This document shows, piece by piece, positions 10,403 to 19,125 of a DNA stretch of 64,000 nt. Under the pieces are notes generated by a model that was not told the DNA's origin, ran no database searches, and worked only from the letters and a program-made list of their open reading frames with translations. The translations under genes and the position numbers were made by a program. Source of the DNA: Abyssalbus ytuae (GTDB lineage: Bacteria; Bacteroidota; Bacteroidia; Flavobacteriales; Flavobacteriaceae); NCBI RefSeq assembly GCF_022807975.1, contig NZ_CP094358.1, positions 496,001 to 560,000 of the forward strand, read 5' to 3'. Every line of letters starts with the position of its first letter. The first letter of the stretch is position 1.

Positions 10403-10981
10403 TTACCGGCCATTTCGTTTTCCTGGAGAAGCATTATTGTGCTTTTCCTGCTTTTTACTATCTCTTGTATTTTCTGTTCTTTGTGTTGGCCCTTCATTTT
10501 TATTACCTGGTTCAGAAAATTTATCGAAGTTAACATTCCCCCTTCTCTTTTGTTTATTTTTCCTTTGTTGGTTTTCCTGTATTTTTTTTTCTATGCCTTC
10601 AACAGAGGTTGATAATATTTTCTGTAAACCTGGAGACATCTCTTCCAGTTTAATTTCCTGGCCTTTTTCCTCTTTGTCCACCAACCCTTTAAGTTCTTTA
10701 TAAAAAGGAGAGTCTGAAGAAATTGTAATAAGGTAACTACCCTCATTTAACCTGGTATATAATATCCCCTCTTCTTTAGCAGAGTTGGGGCCTGCTTTCA
10801 CCCCTTTTTCTTTTACAAGTTTTCCGTTCTTTATACCCTGTTTAATATCTGGTTCTGATAGTTTTAAGGCTATGAATTTTTTTAGTCCTTCTAAAAATCC
10901 TATTCTATTATTTAAGAGGTCTTTCATCTCTTTTTTTTCAACTTCTGTTAATGGTTTCTCCTGATTTGTGTTCTTTGGCAT
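10403..10981 (-). CDS. hypothetical protein with basic, low-complexity C-terminus
   Basis: 192 aa, no recognised domain. The N-terminal two thirds (about 1-130) are highly charged and probably helical, with a stretch reading YTRLNEGSYLITISSDSPFYKELKG that could form a small beta unit. From residue about 130 the protein is dominated by Lys, Asn, Gln, Arg and Glu (for example QENQQRKNKQKRRG) and looks disordered. No signal peptide or membrane segment is present, so it is probably cytoplasmic; nucleic-acid binding is possible given the basic tail, but nothing proves it. The gene is isolated between two copies of the 41-bp repeat/hairpin module. Confidence 0.6.
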   Translation of the reverse strand: MPKNTNQEKPLTEVEKKEMKDLLNNRIGFLEGLKKFIALKLSEPDIKQGIKNGKLVKEKGVKAGPNSAKEEGILYTRLNEGSYLITISSDSPFYKELKGLVDKEEKGQEIKLEEMSPGLQKILSTSVEGIEKKIQENQQRKNKQKRRGNVNFDKFSEPGNKNEGPTQRTENTRDSKKQEKHNNASPGKRNGR

Positions 10982-11351
10982 AATGTATATTTTTATAGTT
11001 TATCTCTTTATTTAAAGAAAAAATAATGTTGTGAATAAATAACAACTTTTGGCTACAGATACTGTCTTTCTTTTCTTAGAAATCACAAATAAAAGGGTAA
11101 GTTTAGTACATTGTTCTTGAAAAGTAATAAAAGGAACTTTTGAAGATATAAGTGGGAAGATCCGGTAATCAGGAATAAGAATCGCCGGATGTTTGATAAC
11201 GGGTTACAGAGGTTTTATTTTGGATTTATAGATGCTGAATTATTAAAGGGTATTGACCGATACTATTTTCATAATACAGCATATTTTTTGTGTTTCGCCG
11301 TTTTTTAGATTTCTCAGTCCATAGCAGGGTAGCTATCGGGATTGAGCAGCA

Positions 11352-11672
11352 AGGGAAAACGTCTCGCAGTGCTGCAGGAACAAATCCCTGACCGGGGAAA
11401 ACGTCTCGCAGGCTGCAGGAACAAATCCCTGACCGGGGAAAACATCTCGCAGGCTGCAGGAACAAATCCCTGACCGGGGAAAACGTCTCGCAGGCTGCAG
11501 GAACAAATCCCTGACCGGGGAAAACATCTCGCAGGCTGCAGGAACAAATCCCTGACCGGGGAAAACGTCTCGCAGGCTGCAGGAACAAATCCCTGACCGG
11601 GGAAAACGTCTCGCAGGCTGCAGGAACAAATCCCTGACCGGGGAAAACATCTCGCAGGCTGCAGGAACAAAT
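11352..11672. repeat. tandem array of eight 41-bp units
   Basis: Units begin with AAAAC at 11356, 11398, 11439, 11480, 11521, 11562, 11603 and 11644, so the period is 41 bp except after the first unit, which has one extra base (CAGTGCTGC instead of CAGGCTGC). Units are otherwise identical apart from a G/A switch in AAAACGTCTCG / AAAACATCTCG, in the order G,G,A,G,A,G,G,A. Each unit contains CTGCAGG and a short stem TCCC-TGACC-GGGGA. There is no unique spacer. The near identity implies recent expansion or homogenisation. The last unit runs into an A-rich stretch and hairpin at 11687. Confidence 0.95.
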
Positions 11673-11686
11673 TTTTTAAAAAAAAT

Positions 11687-11738
11687 AAACCTGCCAGGTT
11701 TTCCGCCAGAGACGGATAAATAAAAACCTGGCAGGTTT
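11687..11738. terminator. hairpin after the 41-bp array, probable terminator
   Basis: Inverted repeat with arms AAACCTGCCAGGTTTT (from 11687) and AAAACCTGGCAGGTTT (to 11738), separated by about 20 nt. It is placed downstream of the RND efflux operon on the minus strand and next to the end of the 41-bp array, exactly as the hairpin at 10275 sits next to the short degenerate array. Confidence 0.75.
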
Positions 11739-11777
11739 GCAAAAGCCTTCAACCGGCTTGTATATATGTCCCGTTTA

Positions 11778-13217
11778 TTATTCTGTTTCAGGTTGCGGAT
11801 AAAGCGCCATGGCTTTTATAAGATTAACGCGTTCCGTTAGCTCCTGTCCAAAAAGCTGTACGCTAAGCCGTTCTGCTTCCAACACCTGTCTTTCTGCATC
11901 TACCACATCAATATAATTTACAAGGCCTTTACGGTAACGTTCGTTGGTAAGCCCGGATACATCCCTGGCAGCAACCACAAACTCCTGTTGGGCCAAAAGT
12001 TGCTCCCGTATCCAATGCAAATTTGAAAAAGCATTTTCCACCTGCCTGTATGCCTGTAGCAATGCCTGTTCATAATCCCTTTGTTTTTCCTCCAGTTCGC
12101 TACGCCTTAATTTAATCTCTGCCCGTTTCCTGCCGCCTTCAAAAAGCGGAAGTGAAGCTGTAATTCCGGCAAACCAGGCCCTGCTATCACGCTCAATAAG
12201 ATTATCTGAATTTCCCGACAGATACCCGTATGCCCCGTTAAGGTAAAAAGAGGGCAATAATTGTTTCTTTTGATTACTCAATATTTTTTCACCGGACTCA
12301 ATCATTAACCTGGCCGCCCTTAAATCGGGCCTGCTTAAAGAAAGAGAATCTTTTCTCATAAATTCTACATTGGGAGGTAAATACCTGATCTTTGTAGGGG
12401 CAATTTTGAATGTACTTACATCTTCTCCAATGAGTTCTCCCAGTATGAGTTCTATTTCTGCGCGTAGTTTCCTGATGTTCTTTAACTGCGCCTGTACGGA
12501 AGCCAATTCGGTTTTAGCCCTGAGCTCGTCTATTTGGCTTACCAGTCCGGCATTGTACCGGGTGGAAGCTATATCGAGGTTATCAAGCCTGGTTTTCTCC
12601 GTATTTATCATCAAATCTATTTCGGCATCCAGTTGTATCAGCAAAAAATAATTACCGGCCACCTCGGTAGTAATTTCCAGTAACACCTGTTTTCTGTTTT
12701 CTTCCGTAGCTTTATAAACCAGGTTGCTGGCTTCAACACTGTTAATATTCTTTCCAAAAACATCAAGTTCGTAAGATACAGTAAGCGGAGCTTCATAAGT
12801 ATTCAGGGTAACCTGGCTTAACTGTCCTCCGAATGGATTGGGCCGGTTGGCAGAAAACTCCTGCCTTGTAAAAGATGGTTCCAAACGTACACCGGGAAAC
12901 AGGGTAGAAAGGGCAATATTTTTATTGGCCCTGGCTTGTTTTAGTTTTGCTACCGCTATTTTTAAATCGAGGTTGTTTGTAAGGGCTGTTTGCTCCAGGG
13001 TATTTAAGGTTCCGTATCCAAAAGACTCCCACCACCGCTCTTCGTTGGTAATGGGCAATGCACTTTGGGTTATGGTATCATTGCCAATGTAAAGTACCAC
13101 ATCATCTCCCGGCGAAATATGCCACTTCCATTCCGAAACAGGTTTTTCCTGCCCGTAAATGAAAAACACACCAAAAAATGCTAAGAAAAAGTTCGTTATT
13201 TTAATTATATATTTCAC
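11778..13217 (-). CDS. outer-membrane efflux channel of the TolC/NodT family
   Basis: 479 aa with a signal peptide (MKYIIKITNFFLAFFGVFFIYG). Two outer-membrane efflux repeats occupy about 60-250 and 270-460; typical signatures are YGTLNTLEQTALTNNLDLKIAVAKLKQARA, YELDVFGKN and the C-terminal QALLQAYRQVENAFSNL. It should form the trimeric outer-membrane duct of the tripartite RND pump encoded just upstream. The order adaptor - pump - channel on one strand with gaps of about 100-170 bp suggests one operon. No lipobox is visible, unlike many NodT proteins. Confidence 0.92.
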   Translation of the reverse strand: MKYIIKITNFFLAFFGVFFIYGQEKPVSEWKWHISPGDDVVLYIGNDTITQSALPITNEERWWESFGYGTLNTLEQTALTNNLDLKIAVAKLKQARANKNIALSTLFPGVRLEPSFTRQEFSANRPNPFGGQLSQVTLNTYEAPLTVSYELDVFGKNINSVEASNLVYKATEENRKQVLLEITTEVAGNYFLLIQLDAEIDLMINTEKTRLDNLDIASTRYNAGLVSQIDELRAKTELASVQAQLKNIRKLRAEIELILGELIGEDVSTFKIAPTKIRYLPPNVEFMRKDSLSLSRPDLRAARLMIESGEKILSNQKKQLLPSFYLNGAYGYLSGNSDNLIERDSRAWFAGITASLPLFEGGRKRAEIKLRRSELEEKQRDYEQALLQAYRQVENAFSNLHWIREQLLAQQEFVVAARDVSGLTNERYRKGLVNYIDVVDAERQVLEAERLSVQLFGQELTERVNLIKAMALYPQPETE

Positions 13218-13313
13218 ACGTTTAAATTTTAATAATTAATTGATTATAGGTAAATTATTAAATTAAGAACGTATGCAACCATTGCGTTACATTCCGTTCT
13301 CTCATTCCTGATA

Positions 13314-16300
13314 CTATTTTAATTCAATTGCTTTTGTTTTTTTAATTCCTATTTTTCTGCACAGAACATAGAATACAGGCGTAAACAGTAACCCGAAAAA
13401 AGTAACCCCCAGCATTCCGCTAAAAACGGCTGTTCCCAATGAACGCCTCATTTCGGCTCCGGCACCTGTAGCCAGTACCATGGGTATCACTCCCAGGATG
13501 AAAGCAAAGGCCGTCATCAGGATAGGGCGTAGCCTTAACCGGGCTGCCTCCTTGGCCGCTTCTTCCAAACTGTAACCGCGGTCTTCCAGTTGCTTGGCAA
13601 ATTCAACGATAAGGATGGCATTTTTACTTGCCAGACCTACCAGTACCACCAATCCTATTTGGGTAAGTATATTATTGTCCATACCCACAATGCCAACCCC
13701 AGTCATGGAAGACAGTAAACACATGGGAACAATTAAAATTACTGCGAGCGGTAACACCCAGCTTTCATACTGGGCTGCCAGTAAGAGAAATACAAATAAA
13801 ACCGCCAGCCCGAACGCAATACCTGCCGTATTACCTGTGGCTTTTTGCTGATAGGCCAGTTCTGTCCACTCATAATCAATACCTTCAGGAAGTACCTGGT
13901 CTGCCAGTCTTTCCATAGCTTCCAGGGCTTCTCCTGAACTGTAACCGGCATTTACGCTACCGGAAAGTGCCAACGCAGGATAAAGATTATACCTGGGTAC
14001 CCGGGCAGGGCCGGATATGTCCTTTAATTCTCCTACTGCACTCAGCGGTACCATTTCCCCGTTTTTGTTTCGCACCCTGATTCTTGTAAGGTCCTGGGGG
14101 GTATACCTGTATTGCCCATCTGCCTGTGCAGTTACCCTGAAGGTTTTTCCCTGCATATTAAAATCATTTACAAAAGCGGAGCCCATATATACTTCCATGG
14201 CACTTGAAATTTCCTCAATAGGGATTCCCAATGTTTGCGCCCGTTCTTTATCCAGGTCAAAAAATAATTGGGGGGAACTGGTATTAAAAAAGGTAAATAC
14301 GCTACTGAGTGCCGGATCCTGATTGGCGGCTCCCATTAGCTGGTACCCTGCCTGGAGCAATTGTTGCATACCTACTCCTTCCCTGTCCTGCAACATCATC
14401 TTAAATCCTCCTGCATTACCGATTCCACGTACAGATGGAGGTGCTATAACTACCGTAAAAGCATCATCAAAAGGTGCCATCTTAGCGGTTAACTGTTGTT
14501 GCAATGTTTTAAAGCGGATTCCTTTTTTCTTTCTTGTTTCAAAATCTTCAAGTGCCGTAAAAATCACCCCTGAATTGGAGGCATTGGTAAAGGTTGCACC
14601 ATCAAAGCCGGTAAAAGCTACCGCATTCTTAACTCCATCCACAGTTAAAACGCTGTCAATTGCTTTTTGGATCACTTTGTCTGTTCGTTCCAGCGAAGAG
14701 CCCGGAGGCAGTTGAATAACATTAATAAAATAGCCCTGGTCCTGTTCCGGGATGAAACCGGTTGGCACCCGGTAAAATGCAAATACCGTAAGAAGGATCA
14801 GGCCGATATAAACAAACAATACCAATTTTCTTTTTTGAATAAATCTTTCGGTTATTTTTCCGTATTTCATCGAAACCCAATCCATTAACTTATTAAATCT
14901 GGCAAAGAACTTCGGCACAAAACCAAACCGGGCAGTGTTTGTCCTTGGAGAAGGTTCTTCTTTATGCTTCTTCATTACTATGGCTGCAATTGCCGGACTC
15001 AGGGTTAAGGAAACGAATACTGAAATCATGGTAGCCACAGCCACTGTAACTCCGAACTGGCTGTAAAAGGCCCCACTAATTCCCTGAAGGAAAATGGTAG
15101 GAAGGAATACTGCCACCAATACCAGCCCCATAGCTATTAAAGCACCTCCTACTTCGCTCATGGTCTTCCTGGCTGCTTCTGCCACACCCATCCCTTCGCT
15201 AAGGTTCCGTTCCATATTTTCTACCACTACAATAGCATCATCTACCACAATTCCTATTGCCAGTACCAACCCGAACAGCGTCAGGTTATTAAGAGAATAA
15301 CCAACGGCCTGCATTACTGCAAAGGTGCCAATGAGTGATACCGGAATGGCAAGAATGGGAATAATGGCTGCCCTCCATGTTTGCAGGAACAGTATTATTA
15401 CCAACACCACCAACAGGACTGCTTCATATATGGTTCCTCCTACCTCATCAATAGACTGGGCAATAAATTCTGTGGGATTATAGGCAATGCGGTACTCTAC
15501 TCCTTTGGGAAAATCCTTAGAGACTTCTTCCATGGTGGCTATAATAGCATCGGCTGTTTCCAGGGCATTACTTCCGGGCCTTTGAAAAACAGGAAGCGCT
15601 ACTGCCGGATATTTATCCAGGTATCCCCTGGTGGCATAACTGGCGGAACCAAGTTCCACCCGCCCTATATCTTTTACTTTTACCAGTTGTCCACCATCAC
15701 CGTTTCTAACAATTATATCTTCAAATTCATCTTTGCTGTCCAGTCTCCCCTGGGTTTGAATATTAATTTCAAAGGCATTCTGATCAGTAAGCGGTTGTTG
15801 ATTGAGGGTACCACCCGCCACTTGTACATTCTGAGCCCTCAATGCACTGAGCACCTCATTAGGGGTCATATCCATACTTGCCATTTTATCCGGGTTAAGC
15901 CATATTCTCATGGAATACTGATCGCCTCCGAACATACGCACATTACCTACTCCATCAATACGGGAGATCTTGTCTATAATCTGGAAGTTGGCATAATTGG
16001 CCAGATAAGTCTGATCATACGAGTTATCCGGTGAAATCATATGAATTACCAGCATAAGATCGGGAGAGCTTTTCTGAGTGGTTATTCCCAGTCGCCTTAC
16101 CTGTTCCGGCAGCCTGGGCTCTGCAATAGATACCCTGTTTTGCACCAGCACCTGGGCCTGGTCTACATCAACACCCTGTTTAAACGAAATGGTGAGATTT
16201 AACAAACCATCGTTAGTGGCCTGTGATAACATGTAAATCATCCCTTCTACCCCGTTGATTTCCTGTTCGAGGGGAGTAGCCACGGTTTTTGAAATAGTTT

Positions 16301-16469
16301 CCGCACTCGCTCCCGGATATGTAGCGGTTACCACAATTGTGGGAGGAGCGACTTCCGGATATTGAGAAACCGGAAGTGAAAAATAGGCTAACCCGCCAAG
16401 AATCATTAAGATTATGGAAATAACAATGGAGAGTATAGGCCTTTTAATAAAATTATGAGTGAATTTCAT
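13314..16469 (-). CDS. RND efflux pump, AcrB/HAE1 family
   Basis: 1051 aa, full length for the hydrophobe/amphiphile efflux family. It starts with the usual first helix (FIKRPILSIVISIILMILGG), followed by the porter domain motifs PTIVVTATYPGASAETI and GVEGMIYM. The proton-relay acidic pair in TM4 is present as Asp410-Asp411 in GIVVDDAIVVVENMER. The second half repeats the fold and ends at GVTFFGLLFTPVFYVL. It exports toxic amphiphiles or drugs by proton antiport together with the adaptor (16639) and channel (11778). The substrate cannot be predicted. Confidence 0.96.
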   Translation of the reverse strand: MKFTHNFIKRPILSIVISIILMILGGLAYFSLPVSQYPEVAPPTIVVTATYPGASAETISKTVATPLEQEINGVEGMIYMLSQATNDGLLNLTISFKQGVDVDQAQVLVQNRVSIAEPRLPEQVRRLGITTQKSSPDLMLVIHMISPDNSYDQTYLANYANFQIIDKISRIDGVGNVRMFGGDQYSMRIWLNPDKMASMDMTPNEVLSALRAQNVQVAGGTLNQQPLTDQNAFEINIQTQGRLDSKDEFEDIIVRNGDGGQLVKVKDIGRVELGSASYATRGYLDKYPAVALPVFQRPGSNALETADAIIATMEEVSKDFPKGVEYRIAYNPTEFIAQSIDEVGGTIYEAVLLVVLVIILFLQTWRAAIIPILAIPVSLIGTFAVMQAVGYSLNNLTLFGLVLAIGIVVDDAIVVVENMERNLSEGMGVAEAARKTMSEVGGALIAMGLVLVAVFLPTIFLQGISGAFYSQFGVTVAVATMISVFVSLTLSPAIAAIVMKKHKEEPSPRTNTARFGFVPKFFARFNKLMDWVSMKYGKITERFIQKRKLVLFVYIGLILLTVFAFYRVPTGFIPEQDQGYFINVIQLPPGSSLERTDKVIQKAIDSVLTVDGVKNAVAFTGFDGATFTNASNSGVIFTALEDFETRKKKGIRFKTLQQQLTAKMAPFDDAFTVVIAPPSVRGIGNAGGFKMMLQDREGVGMQQLLQAGYQLMGAANQDPALSSVFTFFNTSSPQLFFDLDKERAQTLGIPIEEISSAMEVYMGSAFVNDFNMQGKTFRVTAQADGQYRYTPQDLTRIRVRNKNGEMVPLSAVGELKDISGPARVPRYNLYPALALSGSVNAGYSSGEALEAMERLADQVLPEGIDYEWTELAYQQKATGNTAGIAFGLAVLFVFLLLAAQYESWVLPLAVILIVPMCLLSSMTGVGIVGMDNNILTQIGLVVLVGLASKNAILIVEFAKQLEDRGYSLEEAAKEAARLRLRPILMTAFAFILGVIPMVLATGAGAEMRRSLGTAVFSGMLGVTFFGLLFTPVFYVLCRKIGIKKTKAIELK

Positions 16470-16638
16470 TATGAAATACTTATTTTTTAGTTTGTTAATT
16501 GGTTACAAAGCACTTTAAATTTTGGAATTAAACACCTGCCAGGCTTCCTCATATTAATTTGAGTAAGCCTGAAAATAAAGTGCTTATAAAAATTCTGTTT
16601 GCTAAATAGCGTTAATCAATAGATATATGTCAATCACC

Positions 16639-17814
16639 TCATAGTGATGCCAATGAGGTACTATCCGGTTCAATTTTGAAAGCTTTTTGTTCGGGATTGA
16701 CCTTTACCCCGGGACGTACCTTCAGCAAATTGCCACTTATGACTTTATCAGCAGAGGTCAGTCCGCCTAAAACAATCCTGTATTTACGATTATACAGTTT
16801 TCCCAGTTGAATTGGTTTTACCTCTACACTATTATCTGCCCCCACCGTATATACAATTTTCTGGGACTGATTTGTCGTAATCACCTCTTCCGGAATCAAT
16901 AATACTTCAGATTCGTTGCCAAACAACCGGGCGCGTCCGAACATACCTGATTCAAGTTCCATGTCCTCATTGTTGAAAACAGCTCTTCCCCTTATGGTTC
17001 CGGTAGTCTGATGAATCTCGTTATCCACAAAATCCATATACCCTTCATGGTTAAACGATTCTTCGTTGGTTAACTTTACCAGTACCTTTTTTTTAGAGTC
17101 AGACACAGTACTTACAGATGATCCCTGAGTTTTTTTAAAGAAATCAGCCTCACTGGCATCAAAATAAAAATGCATAGGACTAACCTGAAGAATAATCGTA
17201 AGAGGTGTGGCATTAGCCGATCCTCCTGAAATATAATTGCCGGCATCAATAAACTTTTCACTGATCTTACCGCTAATGGGAGCTTTAATCTGAGTATATC
17301 CCAAATCCAAGCGTGCCTGAGTTAACCTGGCATTAGCTGCCATCAACCGGGCTTCGGAAGAGCGGGCAAGCTGCTTGCGTTGCTCAACTTCTTCTATGGA
17401 AACCGCCCTGGTATCCTGTACTTCTGCCACCCGGTTATAATCGCTTGTAGTTCTCTGTAGATCGGCCTCAGCCTGGAGTTTATCGGCTTCAGCCTGTTTT
17501 AAGGCAGCATAAAACGGACGCTGGTCAATAACAAAAAGTACCTGGCCTTTTTTTACAAAATCGCCGTCTTTAAAGTTCACAGATTCCACATACCCGTTTA
17601 CCCGGGATTTGATCTCTACTCTTTCTGAGGCTTCAAAACGTCCTATATATTCATCCCAATCGGTAATTTTTTCTGTGGAAGGAAGTATATAGGGAGTTGC
17701 TAAAGCAACGGGGGGTTGCCCCGTACTATTGGAATCACCACAAGAAATTATGATAGTTCCAAGAAACGCCATAAACAATATGGCCATCATTGTTTGCAAA
17801 TTTTCTTTTTTCAT
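16639..17814 (-). CDS. RND efflux periplasmic adaptor (membrane fusion protein)
   Basis: 391 aa lipoprotein (lipobox ending at Cys25, TIIISC). Standard adaptor layout: barrel-sandwich half GRFEASERVEIKSRVNGYV followed by VKKGQVLFVIDQRPF, an alpha-hairpin rich in Ala, Gln, Arg and Glu (about 90-165), the second lipoyl half YTQIKAPISGKISEKFID, then beta-barrel and membrane-proximal domains ending around PGVKVNPEQ. First gene of the RND operon; the AraC regulator upstream on the same strand is the probable controller. Confidence 0.95.
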   Translation of the reverse strand: MKKENLQTMMAILFMAFLGTIIISCGDSNSTGQPPVALATPYILPSTEKITDWDEYIGRFEASERVEIKSRVNGYVESVNFKDGDFVKKGQVLFVIDQRPFYAALKQAEADKLQAEADLQRTTSDYNRVAEVQDTRAVSIEEVEQRKQLARSSEARLMAANARLTQARLDLGYTQIKAPISGKISEKFIDAGNYISGGSANATPLTIILQVSPMHFYFDASEADFFKKTQGSSVSTVSDSKKKVLVKLTNEESFNHEGYMDFVDNEIHQTTGTIRGRAVFNNEDMELESGMFGRARLFGNESEVLLIPEEVITTNQSQKIVYTVGADNSVEVKPIQLGKLYNRKYRIVLGGLTSADKVISGNLLKVRPGVKVNPEQKAFKIEPDSTSLASL

Positions 17815-17993
17815 GATCTAGTTGCTTTTTATTTAAAAATGATAGTTGATTCAAAACCAATAGCCCCTTATTGGGGTTAGTTTTCAATAAATTCTTCTGG
17901 TTTCCGGAAATAACATATACTTTCTACAACCTGAGATGTAAGCTGCAGAAGTATGATTTCCAATAAAATTTTGCTTAATTGTGTTTTCCTTTT

Positions 17994-18926
17994 TTAATTA
18001 AGCATGCGATAATCATTGGGGGAATGTCCTACACGTTGTTTGAACAACCTGGTGAAATGCTGCGGATATTTAAATCCCAGTTCATAAGCGATCTGACTTA
18101 CGGATTTGGTAGTGTCAAAAATTCTTTCTTTGGCTACGTCAATCAATTTTGTCTGAATATACTCCTGAGCCGATTTCCCGGTCTCTTTTTTTACCAAATC
18201 TCCAAAATAATTTGACGAAAGATTAAATTCAGACGCAAAATACCCTACTGAGGGCAATCCGATAGTTTTAGGGTTGTCGGATGTAAAGTAGTCATTGAGC
18301 AAACTTTCAAACCTGTTTAAAACACCCTGGTTTTGATGGTCCCTGGTAATAAACTGCCTGTCATAAAAACGCAAACAGTAATTAAGGAACAATTCTATGG
18401 TAGAAACAATAAGTGTTTTACTATGCTTGTCTATGGTTTGTTTAATCTCAAATTTAATTTTTGAAAAACAATCCAGGATTATTTCACGTTCCTGGTCTGA
18501 AATATGCAATGCTTCATTTACCTTATAGGAAAAAAATGTATAATTGTTGATATTACGCCCTAACGAAGTACCTTTTATAAAATCCGGGTGAAAAGCCAGG
18601 GCATATCCTTTGAGTTTAATTTTTTTATTATCCTTTACCTCTTCTTTTTTTTGCTCTCCTTCTTTTACCACCTTTCCGGCTATCTGGCCAGGAGCCAGAA
18701 ACACCAGTGTTCCTTCCTGATAATCATAATAGTGTTTACCATAGTGCATATCTCCGCACTTAACGTCTTTCAACATCACCAGATAAAACCCGAAATTCAT
18801 TTTAGAAGGGGATTTATGAACGGATGCCTCCGAAAAATCAATAACTGTTACCAGAGGGTGCTCTGTTTTTATATTATAATGTCTATTATATTCGCAAATG
18901 CTGTCAAATTTTATTATATTCTCCAT
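17994..18926 (-). CDS. AraC-family transcriptional regulator
   Basis: 310 aa. The N-terminal about 190 residues form a cupin-type ligand domain (YDYQEGTLVFLAPGQ). The C-terminal two-helix-turn-helix domain covers about 205-310: SEFNLSSNYFGDLVKKETGKSA is the first HTH and ISQIAYELGFKYPQHFTRLFKQRVGHSPNDYR-type signature the second (here SVSQIAYELGF and FTRLFKQRVGHSPNDYR). It lies 180 bp upstream of the RND adaptor on the same strand, the usual position for a local activator of efflux genes. The ligand is unknown. Confidence 0.92.
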   Translation of the reverse strand: MENIIKFDSICEYNRHYNIKTEHPLVTVIDFSEASVHKSPSKMNFGFYLVMLKDVKCGDMHYGKHYYDYQEGTLVFLAPGQIAGKVVKEGEQKKEEVKDNKKIKLKGYALAFHPDFIKGTSLGRNINNYTFFSYKVNEALHISDQEREIILDCFSKIKFEIKQTIDKHSKTLIVSTIELFLNYCLRFYDRQFITRDHQNQGVLNRFESLLNDYFTSDNPKTIGLPSVGYFASEFNLSSNYFGDLVKKETGKSAQEYIQTKLIDVAKERIFDTTKSVSQIAYELGFKYPQHFTRLFKQRVGHSPNDYRMLN

Positions 18927-19125
18927 GACCGTCCCTTTTTTGATTACTCAAAGTTAAATCATTTTCCAACTCAAAAAACATCCGGATCTGGTAATCAGTA
19001 ATAATGGTATATATTCTGTAATTTGTATAATAAAGAGAAGATCAAAGTATTACGATTAATATTTTCTCCTATAAAAATGGTTTTATTGATTGATTAAAAT
19101 TGAAATTGATTTGGCAATACAGTAT

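Noticed and set aside
10335-10703. Plus-strand Phe/Leu/Cys-rich frames opposite the 192-aa gene
   Set aside because: Antisense of a Lys/Glu-rich coding sequence gives artificial hydrophobic frames; the minus-strand gene has the better start and composition.
11352-11672. CRISPR array
   Set aside because: Units are directly adjacent with no unique spacers and no cas genes in the window.
11226-11752. Three overlapping minus-strand open frames through the 41-bp array
   Set aside because: A 41-bp period (remainder 2 in threes) without stops leaves all frames open and each encodes the same Cys/Arg-rich peptide in rotation. No start context, no domain.
13594-16034. Several plus-strand frames opposite the RND pump gene
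   Set aside because: Shadows of a conserved 1051-aa coding sequence.
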